64,000 bases of DNA from Clostridiales bacterium (GTDB lineage: Bacteria; Bacillota; Clostridia; Saccharofermentanales; Saccharofermentanaceae): assembly GCA_017551865.1 (NCBI GenBank), contig JAFZKB010000025.1, positions 79,294 through 143,293 on the forward strand. Reading direction: 5' to 3'. The position numbers and the translations under genes are program-made. The notes under the pieces are model-generated. The model was not told where the DNA came from. It saw nothing but the letters and a program-made list of their open reading frames with translations, and searched no databases. This document shows, in pieces, positions 52,538-61,578 of the stretch (its first letter is position 1; each line of letters starts with the position of its first letter).

Positions 52538-53140
52538 TTACTTAAAAAGTGAGCCGGCCAGATCGCCTAAGCTCTTACCGAGCTTGGTCGTATTGCCCTT
52601 GGCCAGAGAATCCAGGATCGAATCCAGACCGTCCGACTTCTTTTTCGAAGAAGTCTTTTTCGTCGTCTTCTTCGTGGTTGTAGACTTTTTCGCCGTGGAA
52701 GTGGATTTCTTCGCCGTCGTGGTCTTCCTGGCGGTGGAAGTCTTCTTGGCGGTGGTGGACTTCTTCGCAGTCGTCTTTTTTGCGGAGGAAGAAGAGGATG
52801 TGCCGCCGGTAGCCGCGCGGAATGCGCTATAGACTTTGATCTCCTTGATGACTTTGCTCGGGTACTTGCTCTTATCTGCGGTGATCACGATGACATCATG
52901 CTTACTTGCCGTATGGTATCCGATCAGGTAGGATATCGCGCAGGAAAGCTCGGAAGCCGCAGCGATCTCGAAATACTCCACTTCAGCCTTGACCTCTTCA
53001 AGCGCTTCTTTCACGGAAGCACTTAAAGTCTTCTTTCCTTTTACATAAACGAAGATGATGTGATCGGTCTTGGAAAGTTTTTCCGCTCCGGAAAAGTCGA
53101 TCTTACTGCTTTCGGCCAAAGAGATGAGTACGTACTTCAT
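52538..53140 (-). CDS. Degenerate PIN-like domain fused to histone H1-like basic tail
   Basis: The product from ATG 53140 (GGGAGG upstream) is 200 residues. Residues 1-115 follow the pattern of small PIN/NYN-like proteins (sGaekL..tD.iifvYvkg ... alevkaeveyfeia ... YLIGYHTASKHDVIVITADKS), but the acidic metal-binding positions are mostly replaced: the initial VDYEN-like strand is LISLAES and the ALDF position is SELSCAIS. A tail of about 55 residues is made of Lys, Thr, Ser and Ala (AKKTTAKKSTTAKK ...), like histone H1 or bacterial nucleoid proteins. The last 30 residues are mixed. I infer a nucleic-acid-binding, non-catalytic protein. Confidence 0.65.
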   Translation of the reverse strand: MKYVLISLAESSKIDFSGAEKLSKTDHIIFVYVKGKKTLSASVKEALEEVKAEVEYFEIAAASELSCAISYLIGYHTASKHDVIVITADKSKYPSKVIKEIKVYSAFRAATGGTSSSSSAKKTTAKKSTTAKKTSTARKTTTAKKSTSTAKKSTTTKKTTKKTSSKKKSDGLDSILDSLAKGNTTKLGKSLGDLAGSLFK

Positions 53141-53393
53141 AAGAAAATCCTCCCGATTTATGTCTGTCAGAATGCGCAAATGCCTGCGCGGACAGTATTT
53201 GCCGCCGATATACGGCAGCGGTTCCACCTATGCCCAGATTCATTATACCATTTCTAACATGCGGGATAAGAGAAAATAGGGCGACTTATTCAGTAGCTGC
53301 GCCGGTGTTTCTTTTTCACGGAGAAGGATAGAATATCTTCAAAGCAAGCAAATAATCGGAAACAGTAATTGAAGCAACAGGGGATGAGACTTC

Positions 53394-53558
53394 ATGGACT
53401 TAGACAAACGAATTAAGATGATCCGCCTGTGTGAAGCGATGGAATGCTTCCCGGATTTCAGCAGACGGATCGGACTGATCAACAGATCCACCTTTCGGGG
53501 TCAGAGGATCTGCCAGGAAAAAAACACACCTCCACTTTCGACAGAAGAGCCCGCATGA
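53394..53558 (+). CDS. Possible small protein (54 aa)
   Basis: An ATG six bases after AGGGGATGAG opens a frame MDLDKRIKMIRLCEAMECF and so on, ending EEPA at 53556-53558. The first 35 residues are amphipathic and Arg/Lys-rich, and the stop lies in the left arm of the following terminator, as often seen for genuine short genes. I do not recognise it. It could also be a chance frame in a short transcript. Confidence 0.45.
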   Translation: MDLDKRIKMIRLCEAMECFPDFSRRIGLINRSTFRGQRICQEKNTPPLSTEEPA

Positions 53559-53583
53559 GTGAGACATGCGGGCTCTGTTTTTC
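53546..53583 (+). terminator. Strong terminator
   Basis: AGAGCCCGCATG (53546-53557) pairs with CATGCGGGCTCT (53565-53576), followed by GTTTTTC. It shows that a plus-strand transcript ends here, which supports the small frame at 53394. Confidence 0.88.
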
Positions 53584-53610
53584 TTCTCATGGAAAAGATC
53601 CGTTCAGGAT

Positions 53611-54108
53611 TTACTTGGCGAAGTCTTCCTTGCTGAGCTGACCTTCAGCGATGGCGTTATCGATCCACAGTCGTAAGGAGTCGATGGTCAGGGCCATCTT
53701 ATCGAGCTCGTTCTTGATCTCCACGAAATCCGGAAGCTCGTGATCGGCGATCTTACCGTCTACCGTGATCTCGATCAGGCGGTTCTTGTTCTTCTCGATG
53801 GCATTTAATGTAGCGATCATCTCGAGAGTGATCTGCGAAAGCTCCTTCGGAACGACCTCAGGTACATATTCCTGTCCGATCGGGCACTCGTGAGAGCAGA
53901 AGTAATTGCACAAAGAAGGGTTCTTGTAGCAGTCTGCCATAGCCAGGATCTCTTCCGGATGCGGAAGGGTCTTCTCGTTCTCGATCTTCTCGATACGGTC
54001 AGCAGAGATGTACTGCAGTTTCTCGGAAGCAGCGTCGCGCGTAAGGTTTTGCGCCTCGCGGCTGATCTGGTAAATGTTCTTATTTTCTTTTGTTGACCTA
54101 CGTCCCAT
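53611..54108 (-). CDS. XRE-type helix-turn-helix protein with Cys-rich motif
   Basis: The 165-residue protein (ATG 54108) begins MGRRSTKENKNIYQISREAQ and has an XRE-like helix-turn-helix (LTRDAASEKLQYISADRIEKIENEK). A Cys cluster follows (CYKNPSLCNYFCSHECPIG), with four to five Cys and one His that could bind a metal or cluster. The remaining half is a long helical region (MIATLNAIEKNKNRLIEI ... LRLWIDNAIAEGQLS). I believe this layout is common in Clostridia, with unknown targets. It is divergent from the DUF4230 gene. Confidence 0.75.
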   Translation of the reverse strand: MGRRSTKENKNIYQISREAQNLTRDAASEKLQYISADRIEKIENEKTLPHPEEILAMADCYKNPSLCNYFCSHECPIGQEYVPEVVPKELSQITLEMIATLNAIEKNKNRLIEITVDGKIADHELPDFVEIKNELDKMALTIDSLRLWIDNAIAEGQLSKEDFAK

Positions 54109-54183
54109 TTTAACACCCACACCTTATTTTGAAATTCAAAGCAAATTAGCAGAACTTAAAGCAAAGTTCCCGCGGTTTTTTAC

Positions 54184-54210
54184 TTGACATGTTAGATTAT
54201 AAACTATAGT
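54184..54210 (+). promoter_or_regulatory. Candidate promoter for the DUF4230 gene
   Basis: TTGACA (54184-54189) and TATAGT (54205-54210) are 15 bases apart, about 190 bases before the start codon. The rest of this divergent region shows no clear structure. Confidence 0.4.
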
Positions 54211-54395
54211 CAGAACAAATCAAATGTTTCGTTACGTTTTAGTCGAAAAATGTTCAATTAATTAAGAGGAATTAGGACGCCGTTCTCATTTATCATTATA
54301 GTGAGAAAACATGAGTTAGAAACACATCACAAACGTGCGGGAACTTAAATGTGCTACTGAGTGAACGCACTCTCTGAAAAAAGGAGGAGTTGCTT

Positions 54396-55118
54396 ATGAG
54401 AAACTATGAGTATGTCAACGGTGTTAGAGTCAAGCCGCACAAGGGCTTTTTCACAAGACTCTTTCACGGAGCTACAGCGATCTGCGCGATCGTCGGTGTG
54501 CTTGCCATCGTAGTGATGTGCACAGGATGGAAACCGCTCTCCGGTTCATCCAAGGTCAAGAATGCCGGATCCCGCGAAGCGATTATTGAAGAAGAAGAGA
54601 GATTCCACGGCATCATCCTGACTACAGATAACGTGGTCACGGAGCTTCGGGCGATCTCAGAGTTGATGACTTATTCTGAAAAGTATGCAGGCACCGCCAG
54701 CGTAGTCGATTCCGTCGAGATCCCGTATACGGATTTTGAGATCTGGGGTACCCAGCACAAAATCGAGATCGTCTATTCGGGCACCATCAAGGTCGGATAT
54801 GACTTAAATGACATCAAGACCGTCGTCAACAATCAGAAGAAGGAGATCTATATCACACTGCCGAAGCTCCCGATCGTGGACAACAATCTTCCGCAGGAAA
54901 GCGTTACCGTCGTTCAGGACAACAATGTATTCAATCCGATCCGTGCCGATGAAGTTACCGTCCGTCTGGCGGAAGTAAAAGAGAGACATCTCCAGGAAGC
55001 CATCAACAGCGGTCTCTATCAGAAAGCACAGACACATCTCAAAGAGATCATTATTGAACAGCTCGCACAGGTACACAGCGAGTACAAGGTTATTTTCGTT
55101 GACTCAGTAGCACTTTAA
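54396..55118 (+). CDS. DUF4230-family membrane-anchored protein
   Basis: The 240-residue product starts at ATG 54396, eight bases after AAGGAGG. One membrane helix (AICAIVGVLAIVVMCTGW) follows a short cytosolic N-terminus. The outer part (IIEEEERFHGIILTTDNVVTELRAISELMTYSEKY ... VEIPYTDFEIWGTQHKIEIVYSGTIKVGYDL ... ITLPKLPIVDNNL) matches the DUF4230 pattern, a band-7/LptE-like beta-rich fold of unknown role. Its position beside a regulator suggests an envelope function, not more. Confidence 0.75.
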   Translation: MRNYEYVNGVRVKPHKGFFTRLFHGATAICAIVGVLAIVVMCTGWKPLSGSSKVKNAGSREAIIEEEERFHGIILTTDNVVTELRAISELMTYSEKYAGTASVVDSVEIPYTDFEIWGTQHKIEIVYSGTIKVGYDLNDIKTVVNNQKKEIYITLPKLPIVDNNLPQESVTVVQDNNVFNPIRADEVTVRLAEVKERHLQEAINSGLYQKAQTHLKEIIIEQLAQVHSEYKVIFVDSVAL

Positions 55119-55184
55119 TATATCTGAGTTTGCGCGGGGGACTATTCCCCCTTCGGATGGCCCCACACCCACCGCGTGAAAAAA

Positions 55185-55214
55185 GGAGCCGCCCCAGCGG
55201 GCGGCTCCCTTTTT
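55185..55214 (+). terminator. Terminator between DUF4230 and purine permease genes
   Basis: GGAGCCGCCC (55185-55194) pairs with GGGCGGCTCC (55199-55208), followed by CTTTTT. Another GGGGGA/CCCCC hairpin precedes it. Confidence 0.9.
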
Positions 55215-55255
55215 ATCTTTTTTCGTTTTATCTCTTTAGGAGATGAGATCCGGCA

Positions 55256-56677
55256 TCAGATCGGAACGAAGAACTTCAGCAGGAAGATCGCGGAAAGAAC
55301 GTATGTCAGGATGGAAACGTCCTTGGCCTTACCGGTGAAGATCTTGATTACGGTGTAGCTGATGAGAGCAAGACCGATACCGTGTCCGATAGAGCCGGAG
55401 ATCGGCATTGCCAGGATCATGATCGCTACAGGAACGAGCTGGGAAAGATCTGAGAAGTTGATGTCCTTTAAGTTACCGAACATCAGGATACCAACATAGA
55501 TCAGAGCGGAAGAAGTAGCCGGAGCCGGGATCACTGCTGCGAGAGGAGCGATAAACATACAAAGCAGGAACATGATCGCTGCTGTGACCGCGGTAAGACC
55601 GGTTCGACCACCGGCTTCAACACCGGAGGCGGATTCTACGAATGTGGTAACGGTGGAGGTACCTGTAACGGAACCTGCAACCGTACCGATCGCGTCGGAA
55701 AGGAGAGCCTGCTTCATGTTCGGCATGTTGCCATCCTTATCGAGCATCTTCGCACGGGAAGCGGTACCAACGAGAGTTCCGATGGTATCGAACATGTCGA
55801 TGATGCAGAAGGTGATGACGAGCGTTACGATCGTGAACCAGGTGATCTGAGCGAAACCACTGAAGTTCAGTTTGAACAGTGTGGTGTCTGCCATATCCTT
55901 GAAAGGCGGAACAAAGGAAGCTGATTTCAGGCTTTCAAACGGGTTGGTATCAAAGAAGATCGCCTCACCTGCCCAGTAGCAGACGGAAGCAACCAGCATA
56001 CCATAAAGCACAGAACCTTTGATCTTCTTGTGTGTCAGTGCGATGATCACGAACAGACCGATGAACATGGTAACAACAGAAAGGACCATGACGTCATAAG
56101 CAGAACCCATGGAATCCTTAGCGAACTTCGCGGTAAGAGAACCGAAGAAATCGCGCATTGCATAGAACGGTCCGCCATCCTCAGAATAGATGCTGACGTT
56201 GGAACCGAAACCGATGTTCATAAGCATCAGACCGATAGCAGGTCCGATACCGAGGCGTACACCGAGCGGGATCGCTTCTACGATCTTCTCACGAACGTTA
56301 AAGATCGAGAGAACGATGAATACGATACCTTCGATGAAGATGATGACCAGAGCGCTCTGGAAAGATTCCAGATACGTCATACCGGTCATGGCGACGATGT
56401 TTGCCGTGACGATGGCAAAGAAACTGTTAAGGCCCATACCAGGTGCCATAACGAAAGGTTTGTTGGCTAAGAAAGCCATGGCCAGAGTACCGACTGCAGA
56501 GGCGATACATGTTGCCAGGAAGACGCCGTTCCAGAGCGGAGAACCTACATCGAATCCGGTGAGAAGATTCGGATTCAGTGCGATGATATACGCCATTGTC
56601 ATGAATGTCGTAAGTCCCGCAACGATCTCCGTACGGACGGTCGTGCCGTTTTGTTTCAGCTTGAACAGCTTATCCAT
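55256..56677 (-). CDS. NCS2-family purine permease (AzgA/PbuG-like)
   Basis: From ATG 56677 (AAGGAGGGAC upstream) the protein has 473 residues and 12-14 hydrophobic segments. It shows the AzgA-branch motifs: RTEIVAGLTTFMTMAYIIALNP, FVMAPGMGLNSFFA, GVRLGIGPAIGLMLMNIG, FCIIDMFDTIGTLVGTASRA and TSTVTTFVESASGVEAGGRTG. Members import guanine, hypoxanthine or adenine with protons. The leader to about 56700 shows no recognisable purine riboswitch. Length and motifs agree well. Confidence 0.92.
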   Translation of the reverse strand: MDKLFKLKQNGTTVRTEIVAGLTTFMTMAYIIALNPNLLTGFDVGSPLWNGVFLATCIASAVGTLAMAFLANKPFVMAPGMGLNSFFAIVTANIVAMTGMTYLESFQSALVIIFIEGIVFIVLSIFNVREKIVEAIPLGVRLGIGPAIGLMLMNIGFGSNVSIYSEDGGPFYAMRDFFGSLTAKFAKDSMGSAYDVMVLSVVTMFIGLFVIIALTHKKIKGSVLYGMLVASVCYWAGEAIFFDTNPFESLKSASFVPPFKDMADTTLFKLNFSGFAQITWFTIVTLVITFCIIDMFDTIGTLVGTASRAKMLDKDGNMPNMKQALLSDAIGTVAGSVTGTSTVTTFVESASGVEAGGRTGLTAVTAAIMFLLCMFIAPLAAVIPAPATSSALIYVGILMFGNLKDINFSDLSQLVPVAIMILAMPISGSIGHGIGLALISYTVIKIFTGKAKDVSILTYVLSAIFLLKFFVPI

Positions 56678-56783
56678 AAATGTCCCTCCTTGTTTTGTTT
56701 TGGATATATTTTTATGATACGCTATTTTCTTCAAATCGGACACCCGAATTTGAGAATTTTCCTGATAGTTTTTTTCTTCGAAC

Positions 56784-56797
56784 ATGACGAAAGTCAT
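56784..56797. promoter_or_regulatory. Dyad ATGAC-N4-GTCAT upstream of ABC module 2
   Basis: ATGAC-GAAA-GTCAT lies about 90 bases before the ABC ATPase at 56885 and has the same half-sites and spacing as the dyad at 43068. A further inverted repeat (ATGTC-ATA-GACAT, about 56824-56836) lies closer to the gene. These are likely sites for a NarL-type regulator. Confidence 0.6.
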
Positions 56798-56884
56798 ATG
56801 GGAAAACCTGTCTTTTTTCACTTATGTCATAGACATCGTATTGATATGCTGATATCGACAAAAAATCTGATGGAGAAAAAACAC

Positions 56885-57637
56885 ATGGAAACGATTCTGA
56901 AACTTACGGACCTGACCAAAAAGTATGGTAACAAAGTCGTCGTGGATAATCTCAATATCGAGATCGAAAAGGGCGAGGTCTTCGGTCTTTTAGGACCGAA
57001 TGGCGCCGGAAAATCCACCACGATGAACATGATCTGCAACATCGTACGCCCGACGATCGGCACGGTGGAATTTATGGGAAAAGATTTCCGGAAGAATAAA
57101 AAAGAACTCAGTAAAAAACTCGGCTATATCCCTCAGGACCTGGCGATCCACGGAAGACTTAAAGCCTGGGAGAATGTTGAACTCTTTACTTCCTTATACG
57201 GTATTAAGGGAAAAGAACTGAAAGAGCGCATTGACGAATCCCTGGAATACGTTGGTCTTCTGGATAAGAAGAATGAATACGCCCGGACCTTTTCGGGCGG
57301 CATGAAAAGACGCCTCAATATCGCCTGTGCGATCGGCCATCACCCGGATCTTCTGATCTTCGACGAACCGACAGTCGGCATCGATCCGCAGTCGAGAAAC
57401 TTCATTCTCGAGCGCATCAAGAAGTCGAACAGAAACGGCGCGACAGTCATCTATACATCCCACTACATGGAAGAAGTCGAAGCGATCTGCACAAGGATCG
57501 CCATCATGGACAACGGTAGAATTATCGCGACCGGAACCTCCGAAGAACTGAAGAAACTTGTAGTGGATGACACATCGAGCATTACGCTCGAGGAAGTCTT
57601 CCTGACGCTGACGGGAAAGAAACTGAGGGACATCTGA
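56885..57637 (+). CDS. ABC transporter ATP-binding protein (module 2)
   Basis: The 250-residue ATPase starts METILKLTDLTKKYG at ATG 56885 (TGGAG nine bases upstream). It has GPNGAGKST, IPQDLAI, RTFSGGMKRR, LLIFDEPT and YTSHYMEE. It resembles the module 1 ATPase (shared IDPQSRN and LTGKKLRD at the end) but lacks its long C-terminal extension. Two ABC-2 permeases follow, the first after two bases. It probably energises export of a hydrophobic compound. Confidence 0.92.
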   Translation: METILKLTDLTKKYGNKVVVDNLNIEIEKGEVFGLLGPNGAGKSTTMNMICNIVRPTIGTVEFMGKDFRKNKKELSKKLGYIPQDLAIHGRLKAWENVELFTSLYGIKGKELKERIDESLEYVGLLDKKNEYARTFSGGMKRRLNIACAIGHHPDLLIFDEPTVGIDPQSRNFILERIKKSNRNGATVIYTSHYMEEVEAICTRIAIMDNGRIIATGTSEELKKLVVDDTSSITLEEVFLTLTGKKLRDI

Positions 57638-57639
57638 TC

Positions 57640-58794
57640 ATGATACGGTATTTAATCAAAAACAATGCCAAGCTCATGGGCAGGAGCTGGGTAAACGTTT
57701 TGCTGTTTGCATTCTGCCCGGTACTCGTATCCGCTGTCCTGATCAGTGCTTTTTCCGGACTGATGAAAACCTATCAGGATCATGGAGAATTCCGATGCGG
57801 CTACTCTATTGAGACAGGAAGCATCTGGGAGAACGCCGAAGAAGCACTGAAGATCGCAGGAGCACAGACGGATATCACATTTACCCGCTTTGACTCGGAA
57901 GAGCCGGAAGAGATCATTTCGAAAAATGACCTGTCGGGATTTGTAAAGCTTGAAGGCGGGAATTACACGATCTATCGTGTGTCCGACCAGCCGGCACAGG
58001 GAGCGGCTCTCGAATACTTCATGTCGGTCTTCTGTGATGAGATGACAGATGCCAAGGCCAATTCCGTGAGATCTGACTCCTGGGCGACAGATACGCCGGC
58101 TTCGGATCCGGCTGCCAAAGAAGCGCAGATGATTGGAACGGATCAATATGACGACATAAAACTCACCGTCGAACACCCGGCCTTTCTTAAGGCTGTGGAT
58201 TCGACAGGATACTACGGTATCGTGTTCGTTCTCTACTACTCCTGGTGTGCGATCATCTGCGCTGCAGGACTTCTGACAAGCGAGAAGAGATACGGCATCC
58301 GGAGAAGATACACGGTTTCGGCACTCGGTGAGACACAGATCTATCTGGGAAGGTTCCTTCCTCTTTCGATCGTGGTCATGCTGGGAACACTCGCGGCAGC
58401 CGGTCTGAATGCGGCATTCTTTGGGACAGACTGGGGCAACCTTTTCTATGTTGTTGTGCTGTTCCTGGTAATGACAGCCGCGTCATCTGCGCTCGGACTG
58501 ATGTTCCAGAGTATCACGGATAACATGATCATCACGGTCATCCTGACGTTCTCTCTGGTATGGACCATGGGATTCTTCGGCGGAAGCTTCGAGACATATA
58601 TGTTCTCAGATCATCCTGAGTATCTCAAGTTGCTCTCACCGATCTATCACTGCAACCGCGCGATGGTCGAGCAGGCCTCATCCGGCAGCAGCAGCTATTT
58701 CGGAAGTGCCATTCTTTACTGCGCAGGGATCATCGTCGTGTGTTCGCTGATCTCGATCGCGGCAAGTTCGATCAGAAGGAGGGGAAGAGCATGA
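57640..58794 (+). CDS. ABC-2 type permease (module 2, first)
   Basis: The 384-residue permease begins MIRYLIKNNAKLMG and has an N-terminal helix (VLLFAFCPVLVSAVLI), an outer loop of about 150 residues and five helices in the second half (YGIVFVLYYSWCAIICAAG, LSIVVMLGTLAAAGL, VVVLFLVMTAASSALGLM, ITVILTFSLVWTMGFFG, ILYCAGIIVVCSLISIA). It overlaps the next permease by four bases (ATGA), so the pair is coupled. Confidence 0.88.
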   Translation: MIRYLIKNNAKLMGRSWVNVLLFAFCPVLVSAVLISAFSGLMKTYQDHGEFRCGYSIETGSIWENAEEALKIAGAQTDITFTRFDSEEPEEIISKNDLSGFVKLEGGNYTIYRVSDQPAQGAALEYFMSVFCDEMTDAKANSVRSDSWATDTPASDPAAKEAQMIGTDQYDDIKLTVEHPAFLKAVDSTGYYGIVFVLYYSWCAIICAAGLLTSEKRYGIRRRYTVSALGETQIYLGRFLPLSIVVMLGTLAAAGLNAAFFGTDWGNLFYVVVLFLVMTAASSALGLMFQSITDNMIITVILTFSLVWTMGFFGGSFETYMFSDHPEYLKLLSPIYHCNRAMVEQASSGSSSYFGSAILYCAGIIVVCSLISIAASSIRRRGRA

Positions 58795-60041
58795 GAACAC
58801 TGATCAGATCCAGTCTTAAATTATTATTCAGAAACAAGAGTTTCTGGTTTTTCCTGCTGATTGTTCCGATCCTTTCCACATCTGTTCTCCAGGCGCATCA
58901 GATGAATTCCATCACGCTTTCGAAGCAGGCGGAAGGTGTGGTCGCCGAGCTGGGATCCGAGGAGGAAAAGGTCGCATACTACAGCAGTCAGGGTGCTTTT
59001 GTCGTAAAGGTATACGATGCATGCGGAAGTGATCTTTCCGAGTACATGCTGAAAAAACTCGCGAGCAGCGGTGCTTTTTCCATCGTACGGGCCAAGGTGC
59101 CGGACATGGATAAAGCTTCTGCAGATGCACGAGTGAAGCACGATGGTGAGTTTGACAGGATGGGTGCAGCGCTCTACATCACGCAGGATTTTGACCGCCT
59201 GGTCACCGACGGAAAAGAAGATGAAGCGCTTGCTGTCTATGTGCTTTCCGACGACGGCCGGATCGAGATGCTCGATTATTCTGTGCGAAAAGAACTTGCC
59301 CTAATCGAAAAGACAGTCGCGGAATGGACACTGCCAAAGGCATCTGAACTTCTCAATCAGAGAATTGCAAGTTCCCCGGAGAAGAAAGTCGTCAAGATTT
59401 CAGGTGGCTCTTCCAGATCCCTTACACAGGATCAGGAAAACAGAAAGACCGCAATCGGATATGCCATTGCTTTCATGACTCTCGGATATGTATTCTGCGG
59501 TGTTTTCATCGCACACACGGTCATCAAAGATGAGCATGACAAGGTCCTCACGAGACTTCGACTGACGGGCTTGTCCTCGTACACATACTTCGCTTCGAAG
59601 TTCGTAATCAGCGCGATCGCGACGGCGTTGATGACGATTGTTCTGGGTATCTGCACGCTGATTCTCAATGCGGAGAAGTTCGGTGTCGGCAGAGGAAAGT
59701 TCCTCCTGATGATGTTCCTTCTGGGCTTGATCTTCAGCTCAATAAGTCTCGTGATCGGTGTCGTTTTAGGTGACGTGATGAATTCGAATATCGCCGCATT
59801 CGCACTATTTTCGATGTCATCACTTCTTGCGGGAACTTTCTTCCCGCTGGACGGTACTTCAAGCATTATCAAGGCGATCGCATCGCTGATGCCGCAGAAG
59901 TGGTTCCTGGATGCGACGGAGATGTTCTTTGTCGGGGATAAAAAAGCCTACCTGGTACTTCTTGCCGTTACGTGTTCCTACCTGATCCTCACATTGAGTG
60001 TGGGCGGTGTAGGAGTGAAGATCCGAAATGGGGAAGAGTAA
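58791..60041 (+). CDS. ABC-2 type permease (module 2, second)
   Basis: The 416-residue permease starts at ATG 58791, which overlaps the previous stop and follows GAAGGAGGGG. It has the helix WFFLLIVPILSTSVL, an outer domain rich in charged residues, and five to six C-terminal helices (AIAFMTLGYVFCGVFIAHTV, AIATALMTIVLGICTLI, LLMMFLLGLIFSSISLVIGVVLG, AFALFSMSSLLAGTFF, LVLLAVTCSYLILTLSV). It completes the exporter of module 2. Confidence 0.88.
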   Translation: MRTLIRSSLKLLFRNKSFWFFLLIVPILSTSVLQAHQMNSITLSKQAEGVVAELGSEEEKVAYYSSQGAFVVKVYDACGSDLSEYMLKKLASSGAFSIVRAKVPDMDKASADARVKHDGEFDRMGAALYITQDFDRLVTDGKEDEALAVYVLSDDGRIEMLDYSVRKELALIEKTVAEWTLPKASELLNQRIASSPEKKVVKISGGSSRSLTQDQENRKTAIGYAIAFMTLGYVFCGVFIAHTVIKDEHDKVLTRLRLTGLSSYTYFASKFVISAIATALMTIVLGICTLILNAEKFGVGRGKFLLMMFLLGLIFSSISLVIGVVLGDVMNSNIAAFALFSMSSLLAGTFFPLDGTSSIIKAIASLMPQKWFLDATEMFFVGDKKAYLVLLAVTCSYLILTLSVGGVGVKIRNGEE

Positions 60042-60079
60042 ACGGATTTCTGAAGGTAAAGGAAAAAGAAAAGGAGAAA

Positions 60080-60105
60080 GGGCGGGAAGAAGACCTTCCC
60101 GTCCC
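60080..60105. terminator. Hairpin between converging permease and serpin genes
   Basis: GGGCGGGAAG (60080-60089) pairs with CTTCCCGTCCC (60095-60105). There is no clear T-run on either side, so termination may be weak or bidirectional. Confidence 0.45.
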
Positions 60106-60128
60106 TTCAGCATATGGCAGTATCCGGA

Positions 60129-61424
60129 TCATCCGTTTACATTTTCTACTGTCCCGAAGAAGATCGGAAGACCGGTCTCGATGTCAACGATCGCATAGGC
60201 GAAAGGACGGTCGCAGATCACGTGGTATGTTTCTCCGAGCATGACGATGGCGCCGTTATGCTCTACGATTGCTGCGGATGCAGCCGCCGCCTTTGTGCCC
60301 TTCGGTGTGACTTCGATATACGTCTTATGTTTGACAGCACTTACGGAAAGAGGGGATAGATCACTCATATTTTTAAAGTTTGCAGATTCCGGATCAAAGG
60401 CATCGCGGATCCCCATGTCCTTTAAGATATCGGGAAGAGAGATATCGTATTCACTCGTAAACTGCGGGAACTTATACTCGACATTCGGATAGTCTTTGCT
60501 CTCCCAGAATCGCCAGTACTTTTCCGCTGTCAGAGAAGAGACGTACTCGTTGATATCGATCGATTTATCGTCGGGAAGGATCGTGAGAAAAGCGTATTTT
60601 CCGTCCTTGTAGGTCTTATAGAAGCCGCAGGCATCTTCGCAATGAAAGTAGGGAACATCGTTTTCTCCGGAAAGGAAGGTCACTTTCTTGCTTTTTCCGT
60701 TCGGAAGATAGAAATAGTCTTCGGCGATAGAAGCTCCTTGGAATTTCTTCTCCCAGTCGGCTTCGAAAGCCATGGCGTTTATGAGGACCATCAGATCGTC
60801 CGAAGATAATTCGCCTATGAGATTATCGATCATGCCGTTGGTCTTTTCCTTGACCCAGGAATTGATTTTATCGACACCGCTTTTATTAAAGGAGAGACTA
60901 TCTACACCGGCATCGAATTTGCTCTTTACATATTGGAGGTAGTTGTCATATACGGAGCATTCCATGTTCTGGTTGATCCATAAGGAATTACAGATGCTTA
61001 ACTGCGGGCTCCTTAGCTGCTTCATCCGCTCTACGGAATAAAGGAAAGCATCCTCTTTATTTACTCCCGGAAAGAGCGTTCCCTGGATCTGGTTAAGGGT
61101 GTTTCCGTCCGCACCGGCACCGACCATCTCCATCAGGAAGAGGATCGAGTCAGGGGAGATCATGAAGTTACTGCCTTTGGAGCTTTTCGCGCAGCGGCTT
61201 ATGAGCCCGAAGACGAATTCCGAGTATGCTTTTTTCAGGTCTTCGTCCGAGGTCTTATCCGCAGCTCCGCTTCTTCCCTGGGCCAGTTCAAAGATCGCGG
61301 TCTCCGAGTGATTCTGCTTGACCGTCTTGAGGGAGGAACTCGTATTTTTCTTCCCGCATCCTGTTCCCGTCGAAAGAAGAAGGGAAGAGGTAAGAATACA
61401 GGCGATAAGTTTTTTCGCTTTCAT
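60129..61424 (-). CDS. Serpin-family protein, probably lipid-anchored
   Basis: From ATG 61424 (AAGGAG upstream) the protein has 431 residues with a signal ending near C23 (a weak lipobox, TGTGC). The serpin fold is visible from NFMISPDSILFLMEMVGAGADGNT through LVLINAMAFEADWEKKFQ to the breach/shutter SPLSVSAVKHKTYIEVTPKG. The reactive loop hinge is GTKAAAASAAI, small residues as in inhibitory serpins, although K stands where Glu is usual. The loop continues IVEHNGAIVMLGE, and FAYAIVDIETGLPIFFGTV is the C-terminal core. It could trap proteases at the cell surface. It lies between the ABC and two-component genes of module 2. Confidence 0.9.
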   Translation of the reverse strand: MKAKKLIACILTSSLLLSTGTGCGKKNTSSSLKTVKQNHSETAIFELAQGRSGAADKTSDEDLKKAYSEFVFGLISRCAKSSKGSNFMISPDSILFLMEMVGAGADGNTLNQIQGTLFPGVNKEDAFLYSVERMKQLRSPQLSICNSLWINQNMECSVYDNYLQYVKSKFDAGVDSLSFNKSGVDKINSWVKEKTNGMIDNLIGELSSDDLMVLINAMAFEADWEKKFQGASIAEDYFYLPNGKSKKVTFLSGENDVPYFHCEDACGFYKTYKDGKYAFLTILPDDKSIDINEYVSSLTAEKYWRFWESKDYPNVEYKFPQFTSEYDISLPDILKDMGIRDAFDPESANFKNMSDLSPLSVSAVKHKTYIEVTPKGTKAAAASAAIVEHNGAIVMLGETYHVICDRPFAYAIVDIETGLPIFFGTVENVNG

Positions 61425-61578
61425 GATTTTCACTCCTTTTTTATCAGTTACATATTAGACGAGGGGAGAAAGGATACTGTTGCAAAATGTGCTATTATGA
61501 TGAAAGATAATATAAATGGCTGCCGGAGCGTGGGTATATAGATTCCGTAGCCAATTCCGAACCGGTGGGGAGAATCTT

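Noticed and set aside
53209..53216. A further TACGGCA in the leader of the PIN-like gene
   Set aside because: A single 7-mer without a partner at the right distance is expected by chance.
53546..53585. Terminator as the end of the minus-strand XRE gene
   Set aside because: The T-run is on the plus strand, so it ends a plus-strand transcript.
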